DNA from: Actinomadura barringtoniae
GTDB taxonomy: Bacteria > Actinomycetota > Actinomycetes > Streptosporangiales > Streptosporangiaceae
Assembly (NCBI RefSeq): GCF_017573505.1
Contig: NZ_JAGEOJ010000015.1
Location: forward strand, 275,400 to 339,399
Length of the DNA: 64,000 bases
Reading direction: 5' to 3'
This document shows positions 17,020 through 26,330 of the stretch, one piece after another. The notes beneath the pieces were generated by a model. That model was not told the DNA's origin and did not search any database. It saw only the letters and a program-made list of their open reading frames with translations. A program made the position numbers and the translations under genes. How positions within the stretch are numbered: the stretch's first letter is position 1; the number at the start of each line of letters is the position of its first letter.

Positions 17020-18363
17020 TCAGCCCAGGGCGGTGCGGACGACCTCGGAGAGGCGTTCGGCGACGGCCTGGGCCTGCTCCTGCTCGGCGGCCTCGACCAT
17101 CACGCGGACCATCGGCTCGGTGCCGCTCGGGCGGATGAGGACGCGGCCGGTGTCGCCGAGCTCGGCCTCGGCGGCCTGGATGGCGCCGGCCAGCTCCGGC
17201 GAGGTCTTCGCGCGCGCCTTATCCACGCCCGTGACGTTGATCAGCACCTGCGGCAGCCGGGTCATCACCTTGGCGAGCTCGTCCAGCGGGCGGCCGCGGC
17301 GGGCCATGGCGGCCAGCAGGTGCAGGCCGGTCAGCACGCCGTCGCCCGTGGTGGCGTGGTCGAGCATGATGACGTGGCCCGACTGCTCGCCGCCGAAGTT
17401 GAAGCCGCGCTCCTTCATGGCCTCCAGCACGTAACGGTCACCGACGGCGGTCTCGACGACCTCGATGCCGGTCCCCTTCATGGCGAGCTTGAAGCCCAGG
17501 TTGGACATCACGGTCGCGACGACCGTGCCGGCGGCCAGCCGGCCGGACTCGCGCAGGTCGGTGGCCAGGATCGCCATGATCTGGTCACCGTCCACCACCT
17601 CACCGGCGGCGGTCACGGCCAGGCAGCGGTCCGCGTCGCCGTCGTTGGCGATGCCCGCGTCCGCGCTGTGCTCGCGTACGGCCGCCTGGAGCGCCTCAAG
17701 GTGCGTCGAGCCGCAGCCGGAGTTGATGTTGAGCCCGTCCGGCGCGGTGCCGATCGTGATCACCTCGGCGCCCGCGCGGCGCAGCGCCTCGGGGGCGACG
17801 TCGGAGGACGCGCCGTTGGCGCAGTCGATCACGACGCGCAGCCCGTCCAGCGAGATCGGCAGCGTGGAGATCAGGTGCGCCACGTACTGCTCGACGGCGC
17901 CGTGGGCGTCGCGGACGCGGCCCACCCCGGCGCCGGTCGGCGGCTCCCACTCGGTCCCCAGGCTCGCCTCGATGCGGTCCTCGATCTCGTCCGGCAGCTT
18001 GTAGCCGCTGCGGTCGAAGAACTTGATCCCGTTGTCGGGCGCCGGGTTGTGCGAGGCCGACAGCATCACACCGAGGTCGGCGTCCAGCGCGTGCGTGAGG
18101 TAGGCCACGGCCGGAGTCGGCAGCACGCCGAGGCGCAGCACGTCCACGCCCGCGCTCGCCAGCCCGGCCACCACCGCGGCCTCGAGGAACTCGCCGGAGG
18201 CGCGCGGGTCACGCCCGACGACCGCCACCGGCCGGTGGCCGCGGAAGGCCCCCGCCTCGCCCAGCACCCGCGCGGCGGCGACGGACAGGTCCATCGCCAG
18301 CGGTGCGGTCAGATCGCGGTTGGCCAACCCGCGTACGCCATCGGTCCCGAAAAGACGACCCAC
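17020..18363 (-). CDS. glmM: Phosphoglucosamine mutase
   Basis: GlmM converts glucosamine-6-phosphate to glucosamine-1-phosphate on the way to UDP-GlcNAc. The 447-residue protein has the expected length. It contains the phosphoserine loop MLSASHNPAPDNGIKF (Ser104 the likely phosphorylated residue), the Mg-binding loop DGDADR at 241-246, and the phosphate-binding IRPSGTEPMVRVM near the C-terminus. It lies downstream of rplM-rpsI, an order common in Gram-positive bacteria, but a strong terminator separates it from rpsI. The leader (18364-18518) holds a GC hairpin at 18392-18412. Confidence 0.97.
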   Translation of the reverse strand: MGRLFGTDGVRGLANRDLTAPLAMDLSVAAARVLGEAGAFRGHRPVAVVGRDPRASGEFLEAAVVAGLASAGVDVLRLGVLPTPAVAYLTHALDADLGVMLSASHNPAPDNGIKFFDRSGYKLPDEIEDRIEASLGTEWEPPTGAGVGRVRDAHGAVEQYVAHLISTLPISLDGLRVVIDCANGASSDVAPEALRRAGAEVITIGTAPDGLNINSGCGSTHLEALQAAVREHSADAGIANDGDADRCLAVTAAGEVVDGDQIMAILATDLRESGRLAAGTVVATVMSNLGFKLAMKGTGIEVVETAVGDRYVLEAMKERGFNFGGEQSGHVIMLDHATTGDGVLTGLHLLAAMARRGRPLDELAKVMTRLPQVLINVTGVDKARAKTSPELAGAIQAAEAELGDTGRVLIRPSGTEPMVRVMVEAAEQEQAQAVAERLSEVVRTALG

Positions 18364-18518
18364 AGTTCAACTCCCAGAAGGCACGTGCCGTGCGGGCCGG
18401 GGCAGGGCCCGCGTTCTGTCGGTTTACTCGCGCGGTGTGGGCGTGGACGCGCTCTCGCTCCGCATCCGGGCCGTTCCGCGCGGTCAAATCTAATGCGGAA
18501 AGGCCGGTAAAACGCGAA

Positions 18519-18574
18519 CGAGCCGCCGCACCCGCGTTCGACCGACCATGGGGATCGCGGGGTGCGACGGCTCG
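18519..18574 (-). terminator. Long hairpin terminator after rpsI
   Basis: Two arms of 18-19 bases (18519-18536 and 18556-18574), starting cgagccg and ending cggctcg, pair with one mismatch and a one-base bulge. The hairpin lies 10 bases beyond the rpsI stop on the minus strand and should end the rplM-rpsI transcript. Confidence 0.8.
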
Positions 18575-18584
18575 TACCGTCCGA

Positions 18585-19103
18585 TCAGCGCTTGCTGTAC
18601 TGCGGCGCCTTGCGGGCCTTCTTCAGACCGGCCTTCTTGCGCTCCGGCACCCGCGCGTCACGGGTGAGGAAGCCGGCCTTCTTGAGCGCCGGGCGGTGCT
18701 CGATGTTGGCGAACTGCAGCGCCCGGGAGATGCCGAGGCGCAGCGCACCGGCCTGGCCGGTGGTGCCGCCGCCGCCGACGCGGCAGATCACGTCGAACTG
18801 GTTCTCCAGGCCCAGCAGGACGAACGGCTCGTTGACCGTCTGCTGCTGCACCTTGTTGGGGAAGTACTGGTCGAGCGAGCGGCCGTTGATGGTCCACTTG
18901 CCGGTGCCCGGGATGATCCGGACTCGGGCGATGGCCTGCTTGCGGCGGCCGGTGCCGGCGGCCGGGCCGGTCGCGACGGGCTGGGCGAGAAGGCCCTCAC
19001 CCGCGACCTCCGGGCTCTCGGTGGTGTACTCCGAGGGGGCGTCCTCGTACGAGTCGAGTTCGACGCCCTCGGCGGGCGTCTCGACGCCGGTGGACTCGGT
19101 CAC
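18585..19103 (-). CDS. rpsI: 30S ribosomal protein S9
   Basis: S9 binds the 3' major domain of 16S rRNA, and its C-terminal tail reaches the P-site tRNA; here it ends in the conserved QYSKR. The universal core begins at GRRKQAIARVRIIPGTG near residue 52. The 172-residue protein carries an acidic N-terminal extension of about 45 residues, common in actinobacteria and absent from E. coli S9. It is the second gene after rplM, with a 155-bp gap that contains several short hairpins. Confidence 0.96.
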   Translation of the reverse strand: MTESTGVETPAEGVELDSYEDAPSEYTTESPEVAGEGLLAQPVATGPAAGTGRRKQAIARVRIIPGTGKWTINGRSLDQYFPNKVQQQTVNEPFVLLGLENQFDVICRVGGGGTTGQAGALRLGISRALQFANIEHRPALKKAGFLTRDARVPERKKAGLKKARKAPQYSKR

Positions 19104-19258
19104 GGTTCTCCTTGGTGTTCTAGCCAGGGCGGCTGGCCCGATCCCGTTGATCGGGTGCCCCGGCGGCCACGTCCTGCTGGTCGTTCAGATCGTGCTGCTG
19201 CTGATCCTGCGGCCCGCAGCTCGTGCGGGTCCGCTGGTCGAGCGGGTCCGCGCCAGGA

Positions 19259-19711
19259 CTACTTCTTGATCTGGCTGACCTGGGTGATCTCGAACGGGAT
19301 CGGCTTCTGCGCCTGGTGCGGGTGCTCCGGACCGGCGTAGACCTTCACCTTGCCGAACATCTTCCGGCCGAGGGAGTTCTTGGGAAGCATGCCCTTGATG
19401 GCCTTCTCCACCGCCCGCTCGGGGTGCTTCTCCATGAGGTCGCCGTAAGCGACCGAGCGGAGACCACCCGGGTAGCCGGAGTGCCGGTAGGCGCGCTTCT
19501 GCTCGAGCTTGTTGCCCGAGAGCGCGACCTTGTCGGCGTTCACGATGACGACGAAGTCACCGGTGTCCAGGTGCGGCGCGTAGATGGGCTTGTGCTTCCC
19601 CCGCAGCAGCTGAGCGACCTGACTGGCGAGACGGCCGAGCACGACATCGGTCGCGTCGATGACGTACCACTGACGCTGGACGTCAGCGGGCTTAGGGGTG
19701 TACGTGCGCAC
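19259..19711 (-). CDS. rplM: 50S ribosomal protein L13
   Basis: L13 is an early-assembly protein of the large subunit. The 150-residue product includes WYVIDATDVVLGRLASQVAQ, the family's start region, and KMFGKVKVYAGPEHPHQAQKP near the end. It leads the rplM-rpsI operon; a well-formed promoter lies about 150 bases upstream (19859-19888). The start is followed by the conserved RTYTPKPADVQR segment. Confidence 0.96.
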   Translation of the reverse strand: MRTYTPKPADVQRQWYVIDATDVVLGRLASQVAQLLRGKHKPIYAPHLDTGDFVVIVNADKVALSGNKLEQKRAYRHSGYPGGLRSVAYGDLMEKHPERAVEKAIKGMLPKNSLGRKMFGKVKVYAGPEHPHQAQKPIPFEITQVSQIKK

Positions 19712-20063
19712 GGTCGTAGGCCTTCGTTCCTTGTCGACTTCTGAGCGGAATTCCTGCTCGCGCCGATCAGACGAATGATCCGAGGCGGCGCTCCGGGAGG
19801 CCGGGGCCCGAAACAGCGTTCAGTACGCAGGGCACACCGACAGATACAACGAACTGGCAGGATACCCAGCCCGAAGGGCATGGGTCAAAGCGGTCCGTTG
19901 CGGCAGTCTCCCAGCCACTCTCCAGTATGCCCCATCCGATCCGATGCCGGGGCCGTCCGCGCCGCACGCACCCGTCCAACCCCTCTGCCGACCGGCATTT
20001 TCATTGCCTCCGCAACCGTTTCGGCCCCAAATGACCGGAACTCGATCAACGGCCGGTCCTAAT
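19712..20063. other. Divergent regulatory region between rplM and CAP-domain gene
   Basis: This 352-bp gap has lower GC than its flanks around 19830-20060. It contains the rplM promoter on the minus strand. No protein-like sequence was seen; an open frame that continues the CAP gene back to 19944 has non-coding composition. Confidence 0.55.
19859..19888 (-). promoter_or_regulatory. Promoter of rplM-rpsI
   Basis: On the minus strand, -35 TTGACC (19883-19888) and -10 TATCCT (19859-19864) are separated by 18 bases. Both hexamers are near consensus for the principal sigma factor. The expected transcript has a leader of about 140 bases. Confidence 0.75.
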
Positions 20064-21233
20064 GTGAGGATCAAGGGACTTGAGGGGCTTATAGGGATAA
20101 GGTGCGGCCGACCCGGTACCCCCGCGCCGGCTCCGTTTCGCCGGCCACCCCCTTGGGAGCCCCCGCTGCCTACCCCCCGTCGCGATCCTGAGCGCGCCTC
20201 CGGCCGATCGGCCGGGCGACGCCGCGCCAGGGGCCGCACCCCGCAACGCAGCAACAGCACCCAGAACAGCACCACGGCCGACTTCCGGGCCGAGGCCCCA
20301 CTGGGCTACGGCCGCTACCGCTACACCAACGGATCCAACGACCGCGGCTATGGCGGCCGCCCCACCACCAGCGGTCCAGGCGGTCGTCCTTCTGGCGGGC
20401 CTCACGGAAGGCCTACTGGAAACGGCCCCTATGGAAGAGGCCGTGGCCCGGATCGCGGCAAGGGCGCGCCGCGCCGCCGCAATCCGTTCAAGACCGCCCT
20501 CGCCACCACCGCCGTCGTCGGCGCGTCCGGCCTGGCGGTCGTCACCGGCATAGCGCTCGACCGCCTCGTTCTGCCCCAGCTGCGGTCGGAGTCGGCCGCC
20601 GCGACCGGCCCTGCCCCGCGGGCCGAGACGCCGCAGACCGCCGCGCAGTCCAGCGCCCCGATCACGCCGGGCCCCGACACCGGCCGGCAGCCCCGTACGA
20701 CCGGCGGCGACCAGCCCCCGCCCAGGACCGGCGGCCGTACGCCACCGCTCAAGCCGCTGCACGGACCGGGCGCGCCTCCCGAAGACCCGTCCGACTCCCC
20801 GACCCCCGGCGCCACCGACCAGCCGGGCGACGGCAGCGACACCACGCCCGGCTCGACGGCGCCCGAGACCCTTGTGGCGGACCTCACCAACCAGGAACGC
20901 GCCAAAGCGGGCTGCAAGCCGTTGAAGATCGACCAGCGCCTGGTCAAGGCCGCGCGGGCCCACTCGGTCGACATGGCCCTGCACGACTACTTCGACCACA
21001 CCTCGCTGAACGGGGACAGCCCCTGGAAGCGCATGGAGGACGCCGGTTACCCGAGCCCGGGCGCGGAGAACATCGCCAAGGGCTACGCGACCGCCGCGGA
21101 CGTCGTGGACGGCTGGATGAAGAGCCCGGGGCACCGCGCCAACATCCTCAACTGCGAGCTCCGCGCGATCGGCGTCGGCATGCGTTCCGGCGCCGGTGGC
21201 CCATGGTGGACGCAGGACTTCGGCTGGAAGTGA
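20064..21233 (+). CDS. CAP/SCP-domain membrane-anchored protein
   Basis: The C-terminal part (about residues 268-389) is a CAP domain: LVADLTNQERAKAGC, HSVDMALHDYFDHTS, AENIAKGY and GHRANILNCELRAIGVG are all recognisable. Before it lie an Arg/Pro/Gly-rich cytoplasmic tail, one membrane span near TALATTAVVGASGLAVVTG, and an extracellular Pro/Thr-rich stalk. Bacterial CAP proteins are extracytoplasmic; some bind lipids or cell-wall partners. The start is uncertain: GTG 20064 is the last in-frame GTG/ATG before the well-coding region, and the sequence before about 20110 looks weakly coding. Confidence 0.78.
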   Translation: MRIKGLEGLIGIRCGRPGTPAPAPFRRPPPWEPPLPTPRRDPERASGRSAGRRRARGRTPQRSNSTQNSTTADFRAEAPLGYGRYRYTNGSNDRGYGGRPTTSGPGGRPSGGPHGRPTGNGPYGRGRGPDRGKGAPRRRNPFKTALATTAVVGASGLAVVTGIALDRLVLPQLRSESAAATGPAPRAETPQTAAQSSAPITPGPDTGRQPRTTGGDQPPPRTGGRTPPLKPLHGPGAPPEDPSDSPTPGATDQPGDGSDTTPGSTAPETLVADLTNQERAKAGCKPLKIDQRLVKAARAHSVDMALHDYFDHTSLNGDSPWKRMEDAGYPSPGAENIAKGYATAADVVDGWMKSPGHRANILNCELRAIGVGMRSGAGGPWWTQDFGWK

Positions 21234-21352
21234 GCCTTCCGTAGCGGTGGCCAGCGAGCTTGCCGAAACGGAGGGCGTCCGGTTCGCCCCCATGTCATGG
21301 TGGGTGTTCCGAAGGTCCAGAGCCCTGCAAGAGGAACGGTAAGGTCCAAGCC

Positions 21353-22753
21353 ATGGGTTATCCGGACGATCAAGGCAAACCCGGCGGCTGGCCCCCCGTG
21401 CAGTCGCCGCAAGCGCCGTACGGTTCCGGACCAGAACGGCCCGGCAAGGCACCGTACGGCCTGGACGATGACAAGGACGAATCCCCCTTCGCTCCGCGTG
21501 GAGAATCCTTCGGCGGACCCGGCGGCGCGACCGCCTCGTGGGGAGATGACTTCGCCGAACCGGCGGCCTTCTCCGGCTCCCCCGGCGCCTCCCAGTTCTC
21601 GAACGAGCCGTCGTACGACGACGACCGCGGCGGACCCGGCGGAAGCACCAGCATCCTCGGCGCCCCCACCCCCGGCGCGTACGCCGAACCGGGCAGCTTC
21701 GGCAGCCCCGGCCTCGGCTCGGGTGGTCCCGGCTCGGGCGGTTCCGGCGGTCCCGGCTCGGGCGGTCCCGGCGACACGAACGCCTTCGGAGACCAGCACG
21801 GCTTCGGAGAGCCGAGCAACTTCAGCGGTTCGAACGACGCGGGCGGCTTCGGCGGCCCCGGCGGCGGTTTCGGTGGCCCTGGCGGCGGTCCGGGCGGCGG
21901 CTTCGGCGACCAGAGCCACGACGCCGAGTTCGGTACGCCGGTCGCCGGCGAGATGGGCTCCGACTTCGGACACGGCGGCCCGGGCGGTCCGGGCGGCCAG
22001 AACGGCCCCGTCCAGCCCGAGCGCCGCTACAACCTTCCCCTGATCATCGGCGGCGCGGTGGCCGCCGGGCTGGTCCTCATCGGCGGCGGCTTCGGCGTGT
22101 CCGCGATGCTCAAGGACGACTCGCCCAAGAAGAAGCCCGCCGCGCAGAGCAGCACCCCTGCCCCCAAGCAGAGCCAGCAGGGCGTCGCCCCGACGCCCAA
22201 GCCCAACCTGGCCCCCGTCAAGCTCAAGCTCCGCACGACCGACCCGAAGGCTCTGACGGCCGGCGAGATCTTCGCCAAGAGCAAGTTCGGTCCGTACGTC
22301 CGTACGGCCGCCAAGGCGCAGACCAGCTGCACCGGCGCGGTGAGCGGGTCGTCGCTCGCGAGCATCCTCAAGAAGGCCGGCTGCTCGCAGGTCGTGCGCG
22401 GCACGTACGCGCGCAAGGACGGCAAGCTGATCGGCACGGTCGGCGTCCTGAACCTGCGGAGCGAGAACGCCGCCAAGGTCGTCCTCAAGATCGCCAATGG
22501 CAAGGACTCCTACCTGGTCCCGCTGCCCGGCACCGGTACGACCAAGAAGATCGGCAAGGGCGAGGCCCTCGGCACCGCCGAGACCCGCGGCCACTACCTG
22601 ATCATGACCTGGGTACAGCGCCCGGACGGCAAGAAGATCGACGACAAGTACCACTCGTCGGTCTCGGCGTTCGGACAGCAGGTCATCAAGGGCAGCGGAC
22701 TGACCTTCGCCCTCGCATACCGGGAAACTGAGGGCAAACCCTTCCGAAACTGA
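21353..22753 (+). CDS. Gly-rich single-span membrane protein, paralogue A
   Basis: The 466-residue protein has a disordered N-terminal region of about 225 residues rich in Gly, Pro, Phe and Asp, one membrane span (about 228-251), a Lys/Pro linker and a conserved outer domain (about 297-466). The outer domain contains DPKALTAGEIFAKS, two cysteines, and VVRGTYARKDGKLIGTVGV. It matches the C-terminal domain of the next gene. The ATG at 21353 has AAGG upstream. Orientation would place the low-complexity tail in the cytoplasm. Function is unknown; a role at the cell surface or in envelope signalling is a guess. Confidence 0.72.
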   Translation: MGYPDDQGKPGGWPPVQSPQAPYGSGPERPGKAPYGLDDDKDESPFAPRGESFGGPGGATASWGDDFAEPAAFSGSPGASQFSNEPSYDDDRGGPGGSTSILGAPTPGAYAEPGSFGSPGLGSGGPGSGGSGGPGSGGPGDTNAFGDQHGFGEPSNFSGSNDAGGFGGPGGGFGGPGGGPGGGFGDQSHDAEFGTPVAGEMGSDFGHGGPGGPGGQNGPVQPERRYNLPLIIGGAVAAGLVLIGGGFGVSAMLKDDSPKKKPAAQSSTPAPKQSQQGVAPTPKPNLAPVKLKLRTTDPKALTAGEIFAKSKFGPYVRTAAKAQTSCTGAVSGSSLASILKKAGCSQVVRGTYARKDGKLIGTVGVLNLRSENAAKVVLKIANGKDSYLVPLPGTGTTKKIGKGEALGTAETRGHYLIMTWVQRPDGKKIDDKYHSSVSAFGQQVIKGSGLTFALAYRETEGKPFRN

Positions 22754-22777
22754 GCAGCACTAATACCCTGTTTGCCT

Positions 22778-24511
22778 ATGTCTGGACCTGAGGACACCGG
22801 GGAAGAGACGGGGACGCCCGCCGTTCCCGTCTCCCCCGCGCCGCCCAGCTTCGGCGTCGACCCGTCCGCCGGAGCGACGGCGGGCTTCTCGCCGTTCGGC
22901 CTGGAGAAGCCCTGGTGGGCATCCTCGGACGACACCGACGAGCCCGAGCCCCCCGCCGCCTCCGTCAACGTCGCGCGAACCGACGAGCCCGAGCCCTCCG
23001 AGGGGCCCGAGGACGTCGAGCCGCCTGAGGACGTCGAGCCCCCTGAGGACGCGGAGCCCGAGCGACCACCCGAAGCCGCTGAGGACGACTCCGAGGACGA
23101 CTCCGACACGATCGTCTTCGGCTCGGACTCGACCTCGGAACCGGACTCGGAAACGGATTCGGGAACGGGCCCCGGCGAGAAGGCGGACCAGAGTGCTCCA
23201 ACGGCCGAGCCGCCACCCGGCAGGCTGGTCGCGGGCATCGGCGTTCCCAGCGTCGACTCCAGGCGCGCGGTCCCGGCCGAGCCGATCGTTCAGCAGCAGA
23301 CCCCGGCCTTCCCCGACACCGACCCGGACGGCATCCCGGTCATGCCGCGGGACGACGCCGAGGACAAGCCCTCGGCCGATGAAGTAGCAGGACGAGAACA
23401 GCCCGAGGACGACGACGACCAGGGCTCGATCATCACGCGGGCCGAAGGCATCCCGGTCGTGGTGGACCTGGAACAGCCCGGCCAGAAGCCCGGCGAGCCC
23501 TCCGTGCCCCTGGGGGCGCCCGTCCTGCTCCCCGACGCGATCCTGCCGCCGGGAGTGACTCCGCCCGCCGACAGCTCCGCTCCGGCCCCTGTGGACAAGC
23601 CTCAGGCCACCGACGGACCCCGGACTCAGACCCGGCCTCACCCCCAGCCCCCGGCCGACGACCGTACGGAACCGGCCGAGAAGCCCGCGCCAACCGTGAT
23701 CACGCCGGTCTACCACGCCGACGGCGGCATCCCGATCGACGCGCCCCCGCCGCCCTCGTCGTCCTCCCCCTCGACCGCACTCGCACCCACAGGCCCGCCG
23801 CCCGGAACGCTCGGCAAGCGCAAAGCCCTGCTCATCGCGGGCGGGATCGCCGCGGTCTTCGTGGTCCTCGCCGGAGGGTTCGCGATCGCCGGTTCCTCGG
23901 GCGACAGCGGCTCGGCCAAGCAGGCGGGCGGCACGGCCTCACCGGTCGCGTCACCCTCCGCCTCGCGGCCGGCCGCTCCTCCGCCGCCCCCGCCCGTGGA
24001 CATCTCCAACGAGAAGACCGACCCGAAGCCGCTCAAGGTGCCCGACGTCTTCCCGGCCACGAACGTGAACGTCGGCGGCCGCCCGTTCGACCGGATCAGG
24101 TACTCGCTCAACGTGGACTTCTCCTACGTCGCGAGCGGCGCCATGATCCAGGCGCTGACGCGCGAGCACTGCCGCCGCGTCGTCCGCGTCACCTACCTCG
24201 ACAAGGGCCGTTCGCTCGCCGTGACGGCGGGCGTGGCCGTGATGCCCGACCAGGGCGCGGCCGACCGGCTCAGCAAGGCGGGCAAGCCCGCCCAGTACGA
24301 GTGGTTCCGCGGCATGACCGGCAAGAACGCCGAGGACATCGACCGCGCCGGCGGGTACGCGCTGAGCACGACCCGCGGCCGGTACGTCATCTACGCCTAC
24401 GCGCAGTACTCCAACGGCAAGCAGGCCAAGCCCAACGACCCGGCGCTCAAGGGCGCCGCACAGCAGTTCGTCGATCTCGGCGTCCGCCCCATCGAGGCCC
24501 GCGCCCACTGA
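22778..24511 (+). CDS. Acidic/Pro-rich single-span membrane protein, paralogue B
   Basis: The 577-residue protein has a very long acidic, Pro-rich cytoplasmic region of about 350 residues, a membrane span at about 351-372, and an outer domain from about 407. The outer domain shares DPKxL, CRRVVRVTYLDKGRSLAVTAGV and GYALSTTRGRYVIY with paralogue A. The tail contains SDTIVFGSD, like the short Thr motifs of the Gln-rich protein at 51-53 kb. The ATG at 22778 is only 24 bases after paralogue A and lacks a ribosome site; a TAATAC -10-like hexamer at 22761-22766 hints at a very short leader. Confidence 0.72.
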   Translation: MSGPEDTGEETGTPAVPVSPAPPSFGVDPSAGATAGFSPFGLEKPWWASSDDTDEPEPPAASVNVARTDEPEPSEGPEDVEPPEDVEPPEDAEPERPPEAAEDDSEDDSDTIVFGSDSTSEPDSETDSGTGPGEKADQSAPTAEPPPGRLVAGIGVPSVDSRRAVPAEPIVQQQTPAFPDTDPDGIPVMPRDDAEDKPSADEVAGREQPEDDDDQGSIITRAEGIPVVVDLEQPGQKPGEPSVPLGAPVLLPDAILPPGVTPPADSSAPAPVDKPQATDGPRTQTRPHPQPPADDRTEPAEKPAPTVITPVYHADGGIPIDAPPPPSSSSPSTALAPTGPPPGTLGKRKALLIAGGIAAVFVVLAGGFAIAGSSGDSGSAKQAGGTASPVASPSASRPAAPPPPPPVDISNEKTDPKPLKVPDVFPATNVNVGGRPFDRIRYSLNVDFSYVASGAMIQALTREHCRRVVRVTYLDKGRSLAVTAGVAVMPDQGAADRLSKAGKPAQYEWFRGMTGKNAEDIDRAGGYALSTTRGRYVIYAYAQYSNGKQAKPNDPALKGAAQQFVDLGVRPIEARAH

Positions 24512-24529
24512 GGAAGCGGACAGAACGGC

Positions 24530-25387
24530 CTAGGAGGCGCAGCTGGACGGGTCCGCCGTGGCGTTCAGCGTGCGGACCCGGCGCGTCTCCTGGGCGCGTT
24601 CGGCGAGCCCCTCGTCCTCGGGGTAGCTGATCTCTTCCAGCGACAGCCCGTGCGCGGGCGCCACGTTCACCGCCGAGTCGCGGACGCGCGCGGCCAGCAC
24701 CTCCGACGGCCACTCGATCTCGCGCCGCCCGTCGCCGACGACCAGCAGCGCACCGACCAGCGCGCGCACCATGGAGTGGCAGAACGCGTCGGCCTGCACG
24801 GTCGCCGCGGCGATGCGGTGGTCCTCGTCCTCGCGGGCCCACTCGTACCGCAGCAGCCGCCGGATCGTGGTCGCGCCCTCGCGCTTGCGGCAGAACGCGG
24901 CGAAGTCGTGCTCGCCGAGCAATAGCGCGCTCGCGGCGTTCATCCGCTCCAGGTCCACCGGGCGCGGGTGCCACAGCACGTCGTGGCGGCGCAGCGGCTC
25001 CACGCCGATCGGGTCGTCACAGACCCGGTAGACGTACCGCCGCGACAGCGCCGAGAAGCGCGCGTCGAAGCCCTCGGGTGCCACCACGACCGAGCGCACC
25101 CGCACGTCGGGCGGCAGCAGCCCGGCGAGGCGCCGCGGCATGGTGCCGTTCACCGTGGAGTACGCGGCGACCGGGACGACCAGGTGGGCGACCTGCCCGC
25201 GGGCGTGCACCCCCGCGTCCGTACGCCCCGCGACGGTGAGCACCGGCGGCGGGTCCAGGCGCAGCAGGCGTGCCAGGGCGTCCTCGATCACGCCCTGCAC
25301 GGTGCGCTGGTTCGGCTGGCGAGCCCAGCCCGCGAAGTCCGACCCGTCGTAGGTGATGTCGAGCCGGAGTCTTACCAATGCGGTCAT
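24530..25387 (-). CDS. truA: tRNA pseudouridine(38-40) synthase
   Basis: TruA makes pseudouridine at positions 38-40 of the tRNA anticodon arm. The 285-residue protein has the catalytic Asp57 in GRTDAGVHARGQ. It also has RLRLDITYDGSDFAGWA at the start, RRYVYRVCDDP, FCHSMVRALVGALL and an extended C-terminus. The ATG at 25387 gives the usual family start; a GTG at 25411 would add eight residues. It follows rplQ, as in many bacteria, but a 13-bp hairpin lies between, so it may have its own promoter. Confidence 0.95.
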   Translation of the reverse strand: MTALVRLRLDITYDGSDFAGWARQPNQRTVQGVIEDALARLLRLDPPPVLTVAGRTDAGVHARGQVAHLVVPVAAYSTVNGTMPRRLAGLLPPDVRVRSVVVAPEGFDARFSALSRRYVYRVCDDPIGVEPLRRHDVLWHPRPVDLERMNAASALLLGEHDFAAFCRKREGATTIRRLLRYEWAREDEDHRIAAATVQADAFCHSMVRALVGALLVVGDGRREIEWPSEVLAARVRDSAVNVAPAHGLSLEEISYPEDEGLAERAQETRRVRTLNATADPSSCAS

Positions 25388-25530
25388 GTCAGCCGGGGGT
25401 TCCTTGTCCACTGCCGCTGCCTCTGTCCAGTCGTCTCGGTGCGCGCCGACTCATCGGGCACCCCCCGGACATGCTCCCCTGCGAATCGTCGTTCCCCCGA
25501 CCTGACCATGGATTCAGTCTGGCAAAGATC

Positions 25531-25562
25531 GAGCCCGCCGTCTCGTTACAGACGGCGGGCTC
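25531..25562 (-). terminator. Hairpin between rplQ and truA
   Basis: A perfect 13-bp stem, gagcccgccgtct paired with agacggcgggctc, has a six-base loop. On the minus strand it is followed by GATCTTTG, a weak T-tract. It should end the rpoA-rplQ transcript about 145 bases after rplQ. Confidence 0.82.
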
Positions 25563-25705
25563 GTCTATGTCGCCCAGAGAATGCGGATCGTCCTACCCCC
25601 GCATGCGCGAGGAGCAACCGCCGTTCCGATACGGGACCGCGGGGCTGATCGGATCACCCCCACCCAGGTGGGGAGCAGCCATGACGACCTGCATGCTTTC
25701 GGGAC

Positions 25706-26236
25706 TTACTCGGCCTTGCCCTCGGCGTCGGCCTTGGCGTCGGCCTTGGCGGTGTCGACCTTGTCCTCGGCCGGAGCGTCCACCGCGTCGTCGGCGGGGA
25801 GCTCGGCGACCTCCTCGGCCGGGGCCGGGGCGGCAGCGGCGGCCGGAGCGGCCGCGCGGGAACCGGTGGACGCCGACAGCGGCTCCTGCACCAGCTCGAT
25901 CACGGCCATGGGCGCGTTGTCGCCCTTGCGCGGGCCGAGCTTGGTGATGCGGGTGTAGCCGCCGGGACGGTTCTCGAACTTCGGCGCGATCTCGGTGAAG
26001 AGCTCGTGCAGAACGCTCTTGTCGCGGATCGTCTTGGCCACCAGGCGACGGTTGTGCAGGTCGCCCTTCTTGGCCTTGGTGATCAGCTTCTCCGCCAGCG
26101 GGCGGACTCGCCGTGCCTTGGCCTCGGTGGTGGTGATGCGGCCGTGCTCGAAAAGCGACGTGGCCAGGTTGGCCAGGATCAGCTTCTGGTGCGCGGCGCC
26201 GCCGCCGAGGCGGGCGCCCTTGGTGGGCTGAGGCAT
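25706..26236 (-). CDS. rplQ: 50S ribosomal protein L17 with extended acidic tail
   Basis: L17 sits near the peptide exit tunnel. The core (residues 1-125) has MPQPTKGARLGGGAAHQKLI, TTTEAKARRVRPLAEKLIT and the GGYTRITKLGPRKGDNAPM segment. The 176-residue product carries an Ala/Glu/Asp-rich C-terminal extension of about 50 residues, ending in imperfect AKADAKAD repeats. Such tails are found in actinobacteria but vary in length. It lies 200 bp after rpoA. Confidence 0.96.
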   Translation of the reverse strand: MPQPTKGARLGGGAAHQKLILANLATSLFEHGRITTTEAKARRVRPLAEKLITKAKKGDLHNRRLVAKTIRDKSVLHELFTEIAPKFENRPGGYTRITKLGPRKGDNAPMAVIELVQEPLSASTGSRAAAPAAAAAPAPAEEVAELPADDAVDAPAEDKVDTAKADAKADAEGKAE

Positions 26237-26254
26237 GGTGTCTTCCTTCCTGCA

Positions 26255-26316
26255 CCGGCCGTATCAGGTACCGGTGTCAGCTCAGTTCCGCGCCGGCCGT
26301 ACGAGGTACCGGCGTC
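26255..26316. repeat. Two 24-bp direct repeats between rpoA and rplQ
   Basis: Copies at 26255-26278 and 26293-26316 differ at three positions. Each holds ccggccgta and the GGTACC palindrome. They lie immediately upstream of rplQ. Function is unknown; they could be a regulator or processing site. Confidence 0.7.
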
Positions 26317-26330
26317 GGCCGTACCCGCCC

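Noticed and set aside
25384..25509. 41-codon minus-strand frame overlapping the truA start
   Set aside because: It overlaps like a coupled leader, but codon third-position pattern is weak and no peptide character is evident; probably chance.
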